Shown here: positions 1-8,760 of the stretch, piece after piece
How positions within the stretch are numbered: the first letter of the stretch is position 1
How the letters are laid out: each line of letters starts with the position of its first letter
Source: Hydractinia symbiolongicarpus
Taxonomy: Eukaryota; Cnidaria; Hydrozoa; Anthoathecata; Hydractiniidae
Assembly: GCF_029227915.1 (NCBI RefSeq)
Contig: NC_079878.1
Location: forward strand, 34,189,501 to 34,253,500
Direction: 5' to 3'
DNA length: 64,000 nt
The notes under the pieces: model-generated
What the model was told of the DNA's origin: nothing
Seen by the model: the letters and a program-made list of their open reading frames with translations, nothing else
Databases searched by the model: none
Position numbers and translations under genes: made by a program

Positions 1-157
1 CGAAAGTACCTTTAAAAATCCCTATGAAATCCTTATAAGGGGGAAAATATAATAACTCCTGTTAGGATTATCCTTAGAACTTGAAACTTGCAACACAACT
101 TTATTTCATTAAGAAGAATCATTTGGAATAATTTGAACACGTGACTAATTCGATTTC

Positions 158-188
158 CCGATTTTGTCGGATTTTAACCGAAAATCGG
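158..188. repeat. Inverted repeat in MITE copy 1
   Basis: CCGATTTT at 158-165 and AAAATCGG at 181-188 form an 8-bp stem with a 15-base loop. The surrounding 150-240 region repeats the CCGATTTT / AAAATCGG word several times in both orientations. Copy 2 carries the same structure at 1658-1688. Such subterminal or internal repeats are common in non-autonomous DNA transposons. A role in transposase binding is possible but not shown. Confidence 0.6.
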
Positions 189-376
189 ATGAAAACGGAT
201 TTTCGGGCAATTTTTTGGCAATTCTTTATCCGATCCATGTAAAAACCGGAAGATTTGTTAAATAACTTTTATTAAGCTTTCAGAAACTTCAAACAGAATG
301 TAAAAATTCGCTCTAGAACAAAAGTAATTATATTTCAAGCAGATAGTGGCATTTTTAACAATTTTCAAGCTTCTGA

Positions 377-384
377 TGACGTCA
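377..384. promoter_or_regulatory. CRE-like palindrome TGACGTCA in MITE copy 1
   Basis: This is a perfect 8-base CRE/ATF consensus palindrome, and it is also present in copy 2 at 1876-1883. An 8-base word can occur by chance and no promoter context is visible, so this is a sequence match only. Confidence 0.3.
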
Positions 385-499
385 CAGAAAATGTGCTGAG
401 GCAAGCAAAAGTTTATTGGCGCCATTTTGTACATTTTATAACGTAATATAAGTGTGCCAAGTTTGATTCAATTGGAACAACCCTAAGGAAAGTTATTGA

Positions 500-531
500 G
501 GGGGGGGGGGCGGAATTCGCCCCCCCCCCCC
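500..531. repeat. G11/C12 hairpin-forming tract, MITE copy 1
   Basis: A run of 11 G (500-510), a short centre containing GAATTC, and a run of 12 C (520-531). The G and C runs can pair, with C511:G519 and G512:C518 closing a 5-base loop, giving a stem of about 13 bp. The strand could also form quadruplex or i-motif structures. Run lengths differ in copy 2, as expected for slippage, and long homopolymers are also prone to sequencing length errors. Confidence 0.8.
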
Positions 532-558
532 ATCCCCCGTCATAGTATGTTCGAAAAA

Positions 559-575
559 CCCCGGACGGAATAGGG
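559..575. repeat. Right terminal inverted repeat, MITE copy 1
   Basis: This is the reverse complement of the left terminal repeat CCCTATTCGGTCCGGGG at 1326-1342 with one substitution. It marks the right end of the truncated first copy. The next four bases are CTAA. Confidence 0.8.
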
Positions 576-1325
576 CTAAGTCCTACAGTCAATCGTTTCA
601 TAGTTAAAAGCAATGCAGCCTAGTAATATGAGAAAATTATCGCTAAATACATGTTGGTACGAATATGTGACCCAACTGTTGTAATTGGAATGAACTGACA
701 CCGTTAGAAAGTCAATGAAATGTAGTTTTTGATACTGTCGCTACTTCTTCAGCGCCCGATAACGGATAGGATTGGTCCCACAGTAAAGAATGACTTATTT
801 TTCTAAATTGTTAAATGAAGCGCTACCACAGCGCCCAGTGTAATCGCCGAGTTCCGGCAATCACGTCAAATTAAGAAGAATGTTACTTCTTGGAGTCCAA
901 TAATCTCCTTTATCACATTTATCAGGTCACAGTCCAAAGTTAGTTCACTTAAGTCCCACAGTCAATCGATTCACTGTTAAAAGCGATGCAACCTAGTAAT
1001 ATCAGATAAATATCGCTAAATACATGTTGCTACGAATATATGACCCAACCGTTGCAACTCAAACGGACTGACGCCGTTAGAAAGTCAATGAAATGTAGTT
1101 TTTGAAGCTGTCGCTATTTCTTCAGCGCGCGATAACGGCAAGGATTGGTCCCACAGTAAAGAATGACTTATTGATGTAAATTCTTAAATGAAGCGCTACC
1201 ACAGCGCCCGGTGTAATGGCTGAGTTTCGGCAATCATGTCAAATTAAGAAGAATGTTATTTCCTGGAGTCCAATTGTCTCCTTTATCACATTTATCAGGT
1301 CACAGTCCAAAGTTAGTTCAATTAA
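576..1325 (+). repeat. Satellite dimer between the two MITE copies
   Basis: Two head-to-tail satellite monomers (starts near 578 and 951), 750 bp in all. The first resembles the subtype at 2075-8760 (GCCCGATAACGG, AATCGCCGAG). The second is mixed: GCGCGATAACGGC and TGATGTAAATTCTTAAATG resemble the more diverged interior types. The second ends in TTAA at 1322-1325, exactly at the next transposon insertion point. No gene lies here. Confidence 0.9.
1322..1325. other. TTAA target site, left flank of MITE copy 2
   Basis: The satellite normally reads CAATTAAGTCCC. Here CAATTAA is followed by the element's CCCTATTC end, and after the right end the satellite resumes as CTAAGTCC at 2073. This fits duplication of TTAA with one later substitution (CTAA), the hallmark of piggyBac-type insertion. 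A 3-bp TAA duplication (PIF/Harbinger-type) fits equally in length. Confidence 0.65.
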
Positions 1326-1342
1326 CCCTATTCGGTCCGGGG
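1326..1342. repeat. Left terminal inverted repeat, MITE copy 2
   Basis: CCCTATTCGGTCCGGGG is perfectly complementary to 2056-2072. Beyond 17 bp the two ends diverge (GGTGG on the left; TTTTTCG on the right when read inward). Confidence 0.9.
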
Positions 1343-1657
1343 GGTGGATTCCGACTCCTTGACGTTTTTCTTTAATAACTCCTGATTGCTTTGTTATATG
1401 GCTATGATACTTACTGAGTTTGAACATTTATCTATTAGACACCGGCTTGCTAATTTTTTAGGTCCCATACCTTTCAGAGGCTTTGATATTGGCCTTTACT
1501 CGAAAGTACCTTTAAAAATCCCTATGAAATCCTTATAAGGGGGAAAATATAATAACTCCTGTTAGGATTATCCTTAGAACTTGAAACTTGCAACACAACT
1601 TTATTTCATTAAGAAGAATCATTTGGAATAATTTGAACACGTGACTAATTCGATTTT

Positions 1658-1688
1658 CCGATTTTGTCGGATTTTAACCGAAAATCGG
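1658..1688. repeat. Inverted repeat in MITE copy 2
   Basis: CCGATTTT (1658-1665) and AAAATCGG (1681-1688), identical in arrangement to 158-188 in copy 1. Confidence 0.6.
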
Positions 1689-1875
1689 ATGAAAACGGAT
1701 TTTCGGGCAATTTTTGGCAATTCTTTATCCGATCCATGTAAAAACCGGAAGATATGTTAAATAACTTTTATTAAGCTTTCAGAAACTTCAAACAGAATGT
1801 AAAAATTCGCTCTAGAACAAAAGTAATTATATTTCAAGCAGATAGTGGCATTTTTAACAATTTTCAAGCTTCTGA

Positions 1876-1883
1876 TGACGTCA
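1876..1883. promoter_or_regulatory. CRE-like palindrome TGACGTCA in MITE copy 2
   Basis: The same 8-base palindrome as at 377-384, kept in both copies because they are duplicates. Functional meaning is unsupported. Confidence 0.3.
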
Positions 1884-1998
1884 CAGAAAATGTGCTGAGG
1901 CAAGCAAAAGTTTATTGGCGCTATTTTGTTCATTTTATAACGTAATATAAGTGTGCCAAGTTTGATTCATTTGGAACAACCCTAAGGAAAGTTATTGA

Positions 1999-2028
1999 GG
2001 GGGGGGGGGCGGAATTCGCCCCCCCCCC
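1999..2028. repeat. G11/C10 hairpin-forming tract, MITE copy 2
   Basis: G11 (1999-2009), a centre containing GAATTC, and C10 (2019-2028). The same structure as 500-531 with a shorter C run. A CCATCCCCC segment follows. Confidence 0.8.
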
Positions 2029-2055
2029 ATCCCCCGTCATAGTATGTTCGAAAAA

Positions 2056-2072
2056 CCCCGGACCGAATAGGG
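2056..2072. repeat. Right terminal inverted repeat, MITE copy 2
   Basis: CCCCGGACCGAATAGGG is the perfect reverse complement of 1326-1342. It is followed by CTAAGTCC, where the satellite resumes. Confidence 0.9.
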
Positions 2073-4309
2073 CTAAGTCCTACAGTCAATCGTTTCATTG
2101 TTAAAAGCAATGCACCCTAGTAATATGAGAAAATTATCGCTAAATACATGTTGGTACGAATATGTGACCCAACTGTTGTAATTGGAATGGACTGACACCG
2201 TTAGAAAGTCAATGAAATGCAGTTTTTGAAACTGTCGCTACTTCTTCAGCGCCCGATAACGGATAGGATTGGTCCCACAGTAAAGAATGACTTATTTTTC
2301 TAAATTGTTAAATGAAGCGCTATCTCAGCGCCCAGTGTAATCGCCGAGTTCCGGCAATCACGTCAAATTAAGAAGAATGTTACTTCTTGGAGTCCAATTC
2401 TCTCCTTTATCACATTTATCAGGTCACAGTCCAAAGTTTGTTCAATTAAGTCCCACAGTCAATCGTTTCATAGTTAAAAGCAATGCAGCCTAGTAATATG
2501 AGAAAATTATCGCTAAATACATGTTGGTACGAATATGTGACCCAACTGTTGTAATTGGAATGGACTGACACCGTTAGAAAGTCAATGAAATGTAGTTTTT
2601 GATACTGTCGCTACCTCTTCAGCGCCCGATAACGGATAGGATTGGTCCCACAGTAAAGAATGACTTATTTTTCTAAATTGTTAAATGAAGCGCTACCACA
2701 GCGCCCAGTGTAATCGCCGAGTTTCGGCAATCACGTCAAATTAAGAAGAATGTTACTTCTTGGAGTCCAATAATCTCCTTTATCACATTTATCAGGTGAC
2801 AGTCCAAAGTTTGTTCAATTAAGTCCCACAGTCAATCGTTTCATAGTTAAAAGCGATGCAACCTAGTAATATGAGAAAATTATCGCTAAATACGTGTTGG
2901 TACGAATATGTGACCCAACTGTTGTAACTGAAACGGACTGACACCGTTAGAAAGTCAATGAAATGTAGTTTTTAAAGCTGTCGCTACTTCTTCAGCGCCC
3001 GATAACGGATAGGACTGGTCCCACAGTAAAGAATGACTTATTTTTCTAAATTGTTAAATGAAGCGCTGCCACAGCGCCCAGTGTAATCGCCGAGTTCCCG
3101 CAATCACGTCAAATTAAGAAGAATGTTATTTCTTGGAGTCCAATTCTCTCCTTTATCACATTTATCAGGTCACAGTCCAAAGTTTGTTCTATTAAGTCCC
3201 ACAGTCAATTCTTTCATAGTTAAAAGCGATGCAACCTAGTAACATGAGAAAATTATCGCTACATACATGTTGGTACGAATATGTGACCCAACTGTTGTAA
3301 CTGAAACGGACTTACACCGTTAGAAAGTCAATGAAATTTAGTTTTTGAAACTGTCGCTATTTCTTCAGCGCCCGATAACGGATAGGATTGGTCCCACAGA
3401 AAAGAATGACTTATTTTTCTAAATTGTTAAATGAAGCGCTACCACAGCGCCCAGTGTAATCGCCGAGTTCCGACAATCACGTCAAATTAAGAAGAATGTT
3501 ATTTCTTGGAGTCCAACCCTCTCCTTTATCACATTTATCAGGTCACAGTCCAAAGTTTGTTCAATTAAGTCCCACAGTCAATCGTTTCATAGTTAAAAGC
3601 GATGCAACCTAGTAATATTAGAATATCGCTAAATACATGTTGGTACGAATATGTGACCCAACTGTTGTAACTGAAACGGTTTGACACCGTTAGAAAGTCA
3701 ATGAAATGTAGTTTTTGAAGCTGTCGCTACTTCTTCAGCGCCCGATAACGGATTGGATTGGTCCCACAGTAAAGAATGACTTATTTTTCTAAATTGTTAA
3801 ATGAAGCGCTATCACAGCGCCCAGTGTAATCGCCGAGTTCCGGCAATCACGTCAAATTAAGAAGAATGTTACTTCTTGGAGTCCAATTCTCTCTTTTATC
3901 ACATTTATCAGGTCACAGTCCAAAGTTTGTTCAATTAAGTCCCACAGTCAATCGTTTTATAGTTAAAAGCAATGCAGCCTAGTAATATGAGAAAATTATC
4001 GCTAAATACATGTTGGTACGAATATGTGACCCAACTGTTGTAATTGGAATGGACTGACACCGTAAGAAAGTCAATGAAATGTAGTTTTTGAAACTGTCGC
4101 TACTTCTACAGCGCCCGATAACGGATAGGATTGGTCCCACAGTAAAGAATGACTTATTTTTCTAAATTGTTAAATGAAGCGCTACCACAGCGCCCAGTGT
4201 AATCGCCGAGTTCCAGCAATCACGTCAAATTAAGAAGAATGTTATTTCTTGGAGTCCAATTCTCTCCTTTATCACATTTATCAGGTCACAGTCCAAAGTT
4301 TGTTCAATT

Positions 4310-7283
4310 AAGTCCCACAGTCAATTCTTTCATAGTTAAAAGCGATGCAACCTAGTAACATGAGAAAATTATCGCTAAATACGTGTTGGTACGAATATGT
4401 GACCCAACTGTTGTAACTGAAACGGACTTACACCGTTAGAAAGTTAATGAAATTTAGTTTTTGAAACTGTCGCTACTTCTTCAGCGCCCGATAACGGATA
4501 GGATTGGTCCCACAGTAAAGAATGACTTATTTTTCTAAATTGTTAAATGAAGCGCTACCACAGCGCCCAGTGTAATCGCCGAATTCCGGCAATCACGTCA
4601 AATTAAGAAGAATGTTACTTCTTGGAGTCCAATTCTCTCCTTTATCATATTTATCAGGTCACAGTCCAAAGTTTGTTCAATTAAGTCTCACAGTCAATCG
4701 TTTCATAGTTAAAAGCGATGCAACCTAGTAATATGAGAAAATTATCGCTAAATACGTGTTGGTACGAATATGTGACCCAACTGTTGTAACTGAAACGGAC
4801 TGACACCGTTAGAAAGTCAATGAAATGTAGTTTTTGAAGCCGTCGCTACTTCTTCAGCGCCCGATAACGGATAGGACTGGTCCCACAGTAAAGAATGACT
4901 TATTTTTCTAAATTGTTAAATGAAGCGCTGCCACAGCGCCCAGTGTAATCGCCGAGTTCCGGCAATCACGTCAAATTAGGAAGAATGTTATTTCTTGGAG
5001 TCCAATTCTCTCCTTTATCACATTTATCAGGTCACAGTCCAAAATTTGTTCTATTAAGTCCCACAGTCAATTCTTTCATAGTTAAAAGCGATGCAACCTA
5101 GTAACATGAGAAAATTATCGCTACATACATGTTGGTACGAATATGTGACCCAACTGTTGTAACTGAAACGGACTTACACCGTTAGAAAGTCAATGAAATG
5201 TAGTTTTTGAAACTGTCGCTACTTCTTCAGCGCCCGATAACGGATAGGACTGGTCCCACAGTAAAGAATGACTTATTTTTCTAAATTGTTAAATGAAGCG
5301 CTGCCACAGCGCCCAGTGTAATCGCCGAGTTCCGGCAATCACGTCAAATTAAGAAGAATGTTATATCTTGGAGTCCAATTCTCTCCTTTATCACATTTAT
5401 CAGGTCACAGTCCAAAGTTTGTTCTAATAAGTCCCACAGTCAATTCTTTCATAGTTAAAAGCGATGCAACCTAGTAACATGAGAAAATTATCGCTACATA
5501 CATGTTGGTACGAATATGTGACCCAACTGCTGTAACTGAAACGGACTTACACCGTTAGAAAGTCAATGAAATTTAGTTTTTGAAACTGTCGCTACTTCTT
5601 CAGCGCCCGATAACGGATAGGATTGGTCCCACAGTAAAGAATGACTTATTTTTCTAAATTGTTAAATGAAGCGCTACCACAGCGCCCAGTGTAATCGCCG
5701 AGTTCCGGCAATCACGTCAAATTAAGAAGAATGTTACTTCTTGGAGTCCAATTCTCTCCTTTATCACATTTATCAGGTCACAGTCCAAAGTTTGTTCAAT
5801 TAAGTCACACAGTCTATCGTTTCATAGTTTGAAAGCGATGCAACCTAGTAATATGAGAAAATTATCGCTAAATACGTGTTGGTACGAATATGTGACCCAA
5901 CTGTTGTAACTGAAACGGACTGACACCGTTAGAAAGTCAATGAAATGTAGTTTTTGAAGCTGTCGCTACTTCTTCAGCGCCCGATAACGGATAGGACTGG
6001 TCCCACAGTAAAGAATGGCTTATTTTTCTAAATTGTTAAATGAAGCGCTGCCACAGCGCCCAGTGTAATCGCCGAGTTCCGGCAATCATGTCAAATTAAG
6101 AAGAATGTTATTTCTTGGAGTCCAATTCTCTCCTTTATCACATTTATCAGGTCACAGTCCAAAGTTTGTTCTATTAAGTCCCACAGTCAATTCTTTCATA
6201 GTAAAATGCGATGCAACCTAGTAACATCAGAAAATTATCGCTACATACATGTTGGTACGAATATGTGACACAACTGTTGTAACTGAAACGGACTGACACC
6301 GTTAGAAAGTCAATGAAATGTTGTTTTTGAAACTGTTGCTATTTCTTCAGCGCCCGATAACGGATAGGATTGGTGCCACAGTAAAGAATGACTTATTTTT
6401 CTAAATTGTTAAATGAAGCGCTACCACAGCGCCCAGTGTGATCGCCGAGTTCCGGCAATCACGTCAAATTAAGAAGAATGTTACTTCTTGGAGTCCAATG
6501 CTCTCCTTTATCACATTTATCAGGTCACAGTCCAAAGTTTGTTCAATTAAGTCCCACAGTCAATCGTTTCATAGTTAAAAGCGATGCAACCAAGTAATAT
6601 GAGAAAATTATCGCTAAATACGTGTTGGTACGAATATGTGACCCAACTGTTGTAACTGAAACGGACTGACACCGTTAGAAAGTCAATGAAATGTAGTTTT
6701 TGAAGCTGTCGCTACTTCTTCAGCGCCCGATAACGGATAGGACTGGTCCCACAGTAAAGAATGGCTTATTTTTCTAAATTGTTAAATGAAGCGCTGCCAC
6801 AGCGCCCAGTGTAATCGCCGAGTTCCGGCAATCACGTCAAATTAAGAAGAATGTTATTTCTTGGAGTCCAATTCTCTCCTTTATCACATTTATCAGGTCA
6901 CAGTCCAAAGTTTGTTCTATTAAGTCCCACAGTCAATTCTTTCATAGTTAAAAGCGATGCAACCTAGTAACATGAGAAAATTATCGCTACATACATGTTG
7001 GTACGAATATGTGACCCAACTGTTGTAACTGAAACGGACTTACACCGTTAGAAAGTCAATGAAATTTAGTTTTTGAAAGTGTCGCTATTTCTTCAGCGCC
7101 CGATAACGGATAGGATTGGTCGTACAGTAAAGAATGACTTATTTTTCTAAATTGTTAAAAGAAGCGCTACCACAGCGCCCGAGTTCCGGCAATCACGTGA
7201 AATAAAGAAGAATGTTACTTCTTGGAGTCCAATTCTCTCCCTTTATCACATTTATCAGGTCACAGTCCAAAGTTTGTTCAATT
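4310..7283 (+). repeat. A/B dimeric higher-order pattern (about 746 bp)
   Basis: The order of variants is B (4310), A (4683), B (5056), B (5429), A (5802), B (6176), A (6549), B (6922). Three A monomers (4683, 5802, 6549) share CGTGTTGG, GGACTGGTCCC and GCTGCCACAGCG. Most B monomers share CAATTCTTTC and GGACTTACACCG. This is a two-monomer higher-order repeat with one extra B. Confidence 0.7.
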
Positions 7284-8760
7284 AAATCCCACAGTCAATC
7301 GTTTCATAGTAAAAAGCGATGCAACATAGTAATATGAGAAAATTATCGCTAAATACATGTTGGTACGAATATGTGACACAACTGTTGTAACTGAAACGGA
7401 CTGACACCGTTAGAAAGTCAAAGAAATGTAATTTTTGAAACTGTTGCTATTTCTTCAGCGCCCGATAACGGACAGGATTGGTCCCACAGTAAAGAATGAC
7501 TTATTTTTCCGAATTGTTAAATAAAGCGCTACCACAGCGCCCAGTTTAATCGCCGAGTTTCGACAATTACGTCAAATTAAGAAGAATGTTATTTCTTGGA
7601 GTCCAATTCTCTCCTTTATCACATTTATCAAGTCACAGTCCAAAGTTTGTTCAATTAATTTCCTCAGTCAATCGTTTCATAGTTAAAAGCGATGCAACCT
7701 AGTAATATGAGAAAATTATCGCTAAATACATGTTGGTACGAATATGTGACCCAACTGGCGGAATTGAAACAGACTGACACCGTTAGAAAGTCAATGAAAT
7801 TTAGTTTTTGAAACTGTCGCTATTTCTTCAGCGCCCGATTACGGATAGGATTGGTCCCACAGTAAAAAATGACTTATTTTTCTAAATTGCTAAATGAAGC
7901 GCTACCACAGCGCCCAGTGTAATCGCCGAGTTCCGACAATCACGTCAAATTAAGAAGAATGTTATTTCTTGGAGTCCAACTCTCTCCTTTATCACATTTA
8001 TCAGGTCACAGTCCAAAGTTTGTTCAATTAAGTCCCACAGTCAATCGTTTCATAGTTAAAAGAGATGCAACCTAGTAATATGAGAATATCGCTAAATACA
8101 TGTTGGTACGAATGTGTGACCCAACTGTTGTAACTGAAACGGACTGACACCGTTAGAAAGTCAATGAAATGTAGTTTTTGAAGCTGTCGCTACTTCTTCA
8201 GCGCCCGATAACGGATAGGATTGGTCCCACAGTAAAGAATGACTTATTTTTCTAAATTGTTAAATGAAGCGCATCCACAGCGCCCAGTGTAATCGCCGAG
8301 TTCCGGCAATCACGTCAAATTAAGAAGAATGTTATTTGTTGGAGTCCAATTCTCTCCTTTATCACATTTATCAGGTCACAGTCCAAAGTTTGTTCTATTA
8401 AGTCCCACAGTCAATTCTTTCATAGTTAAAAGCGATGCAACCTAGTAACATGAGAAAATTATCGCTACATACATGTTGGTACGAATATGTGACCCAACTG
8501 TTGTAACTGAAACGGACTTACACCGTTAGAAAGTCAATAAAATTTAGTTTTTGAAACTGTCGCTATTTCTTCAGCGCCCGATAACGGATAGGATTGGTCC
8601 TACAGTAAAGAATGACTTATTTTTTTAAATTGTTAAAGAAAGCGCTACCACAGCGCCCGAGTTCCGACAATCACGTGAAATAAAGAAGAATGTTACTTCT
8701 TGGAGTCCAATTCTCTCCTTTATCACATTTGGCAGGTCACAGTCCAAAGTTTGTTCAATT
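6922..8760 (+). repeat. Four-monomer duplication marked by a shared 12-bp deletion
   Basis: The monomers starting at 6922 and 8400 both read CACAGCGCCCGAGTTCCG (near 7171 and 8649), lacking the usual AGTGTAATCGCC, and both go on to ACGTGAAATAAAGAAG. The spacing is 1,478 bp, four monomers minus small deletions. A shared, precisely located deletion is best explained by duplication of one mutated ancestor. Confidence 0.75.

Larger units (their letters stand above)
1..575. mobile_element. Right part of piggyBac-like MITE, copy 1 (cut by window edge)
   Basis: Non-satellite DNA that matches 1501-2072 almost base for base, so it is the right-hand three quarters of the element that is complete at 1326-2072. 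It ends in a terminal inverted repeat at 559-575 that has one mismatch to the intact copy (GGACGGAA in place of GGACCGAA). The satellite resumes after CTAA at 576-579. No transposase-like reading frame exists, so it would need a transposase supplied elsewhere. The left end lies outside the window. The flanking satellite bases are nearly the same as those after copy 2, which indicates duplication of an already inserted element and not an independent insertion. Confidence 0.85.
1326..2072. mobile_element. piggyBac-like non-autonomous element (MITE), complete copy 2
   Basis: A 747-bp insertion inside a satellite monomer. Its ends are perfect 17-bp inverted repeats, CCCTATTCGGTCCGGGG at 1326-1342 and its reverse complement at 2056-2072. 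Termini starting CCCTA next to TTAA are typical of the piggyBac superfamily; the family assignment is inferred from ends and target only. The interior has no long open frame, so the element cannot encode a transposase. It contains a CCGATTTT inverted repeat (1658-1688), a TGACGTCA palindrome (1876-1883) and a G/C hairpin tract (1999-2028). Its right three quarters are repeated at 1-575. PIF/Harbinger is the main alternative, because the right flank would also allow a TAA duplication. Confidence 0.7.
2073..8760 (+). repeat. Satellite subarray I: 18 monomers of a fairly uniform subtype
   Basis: Head-to-tail monomers start near 2075, 2448, 2821, 3194, 3567, 3937, 4310, 4683, 5056, 5429, 5802, 6176, 6549, 6922, 7284, 7657, 8030 and 8400. 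Steps are 373 or 374 bp except where small deletions occur (370 at 3567 and 8030; about 362 at 6922 and 8400). Most share GCCCGATAACGGATAGG, TTTTTCTAAATTG, AATCGCCGAG and ATGAGAAAATTATCGC. Two variants are mixed: A (CAATCGTTTCATAG) and B (CAATTCTTTCATAG with AGTAACATGAG and often GGACTTACACCG). There is no gene, promoter or RNA gene here. Confidence 0.95.

Noticed and set aside
374-392. CTGATGA...GAAA resembling a hammerhead ribozyme core in the transposon
   Set aside because: Only about seven bases separate the two core boxes and they cannot form stem II; no partner for stems I and III was found.
413-613. Open frame of 66 codons on the minus strand crossing the G/C tract
   Set aside because: It spans the transposon end and the satellite, and includes homopolymer-encoded glycine and proline runs. 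It is not a plausible gene.
1326-1345. CENP-B box-like TTCGGTCCGGGG at the transposon end
   Set aside because: It does not fit the TTCGNNNNANNCGGG pattern, and no satellite monomer that I checked contains a fit.
2881-2900. tRNA or small RNA gene within the monomer
   Set aside because: No A-box and B-box pair or cloverleaf could be fitted by eye; the short dyads do not form an RNA family I recognise.
2937-2957. CTGACAC...GAAAGTC in each monomer, recalling a hammerhead core
   Set aside because: The conserved CTGANGA box is not present (CTGACAC), so a catalytic core is not supported.
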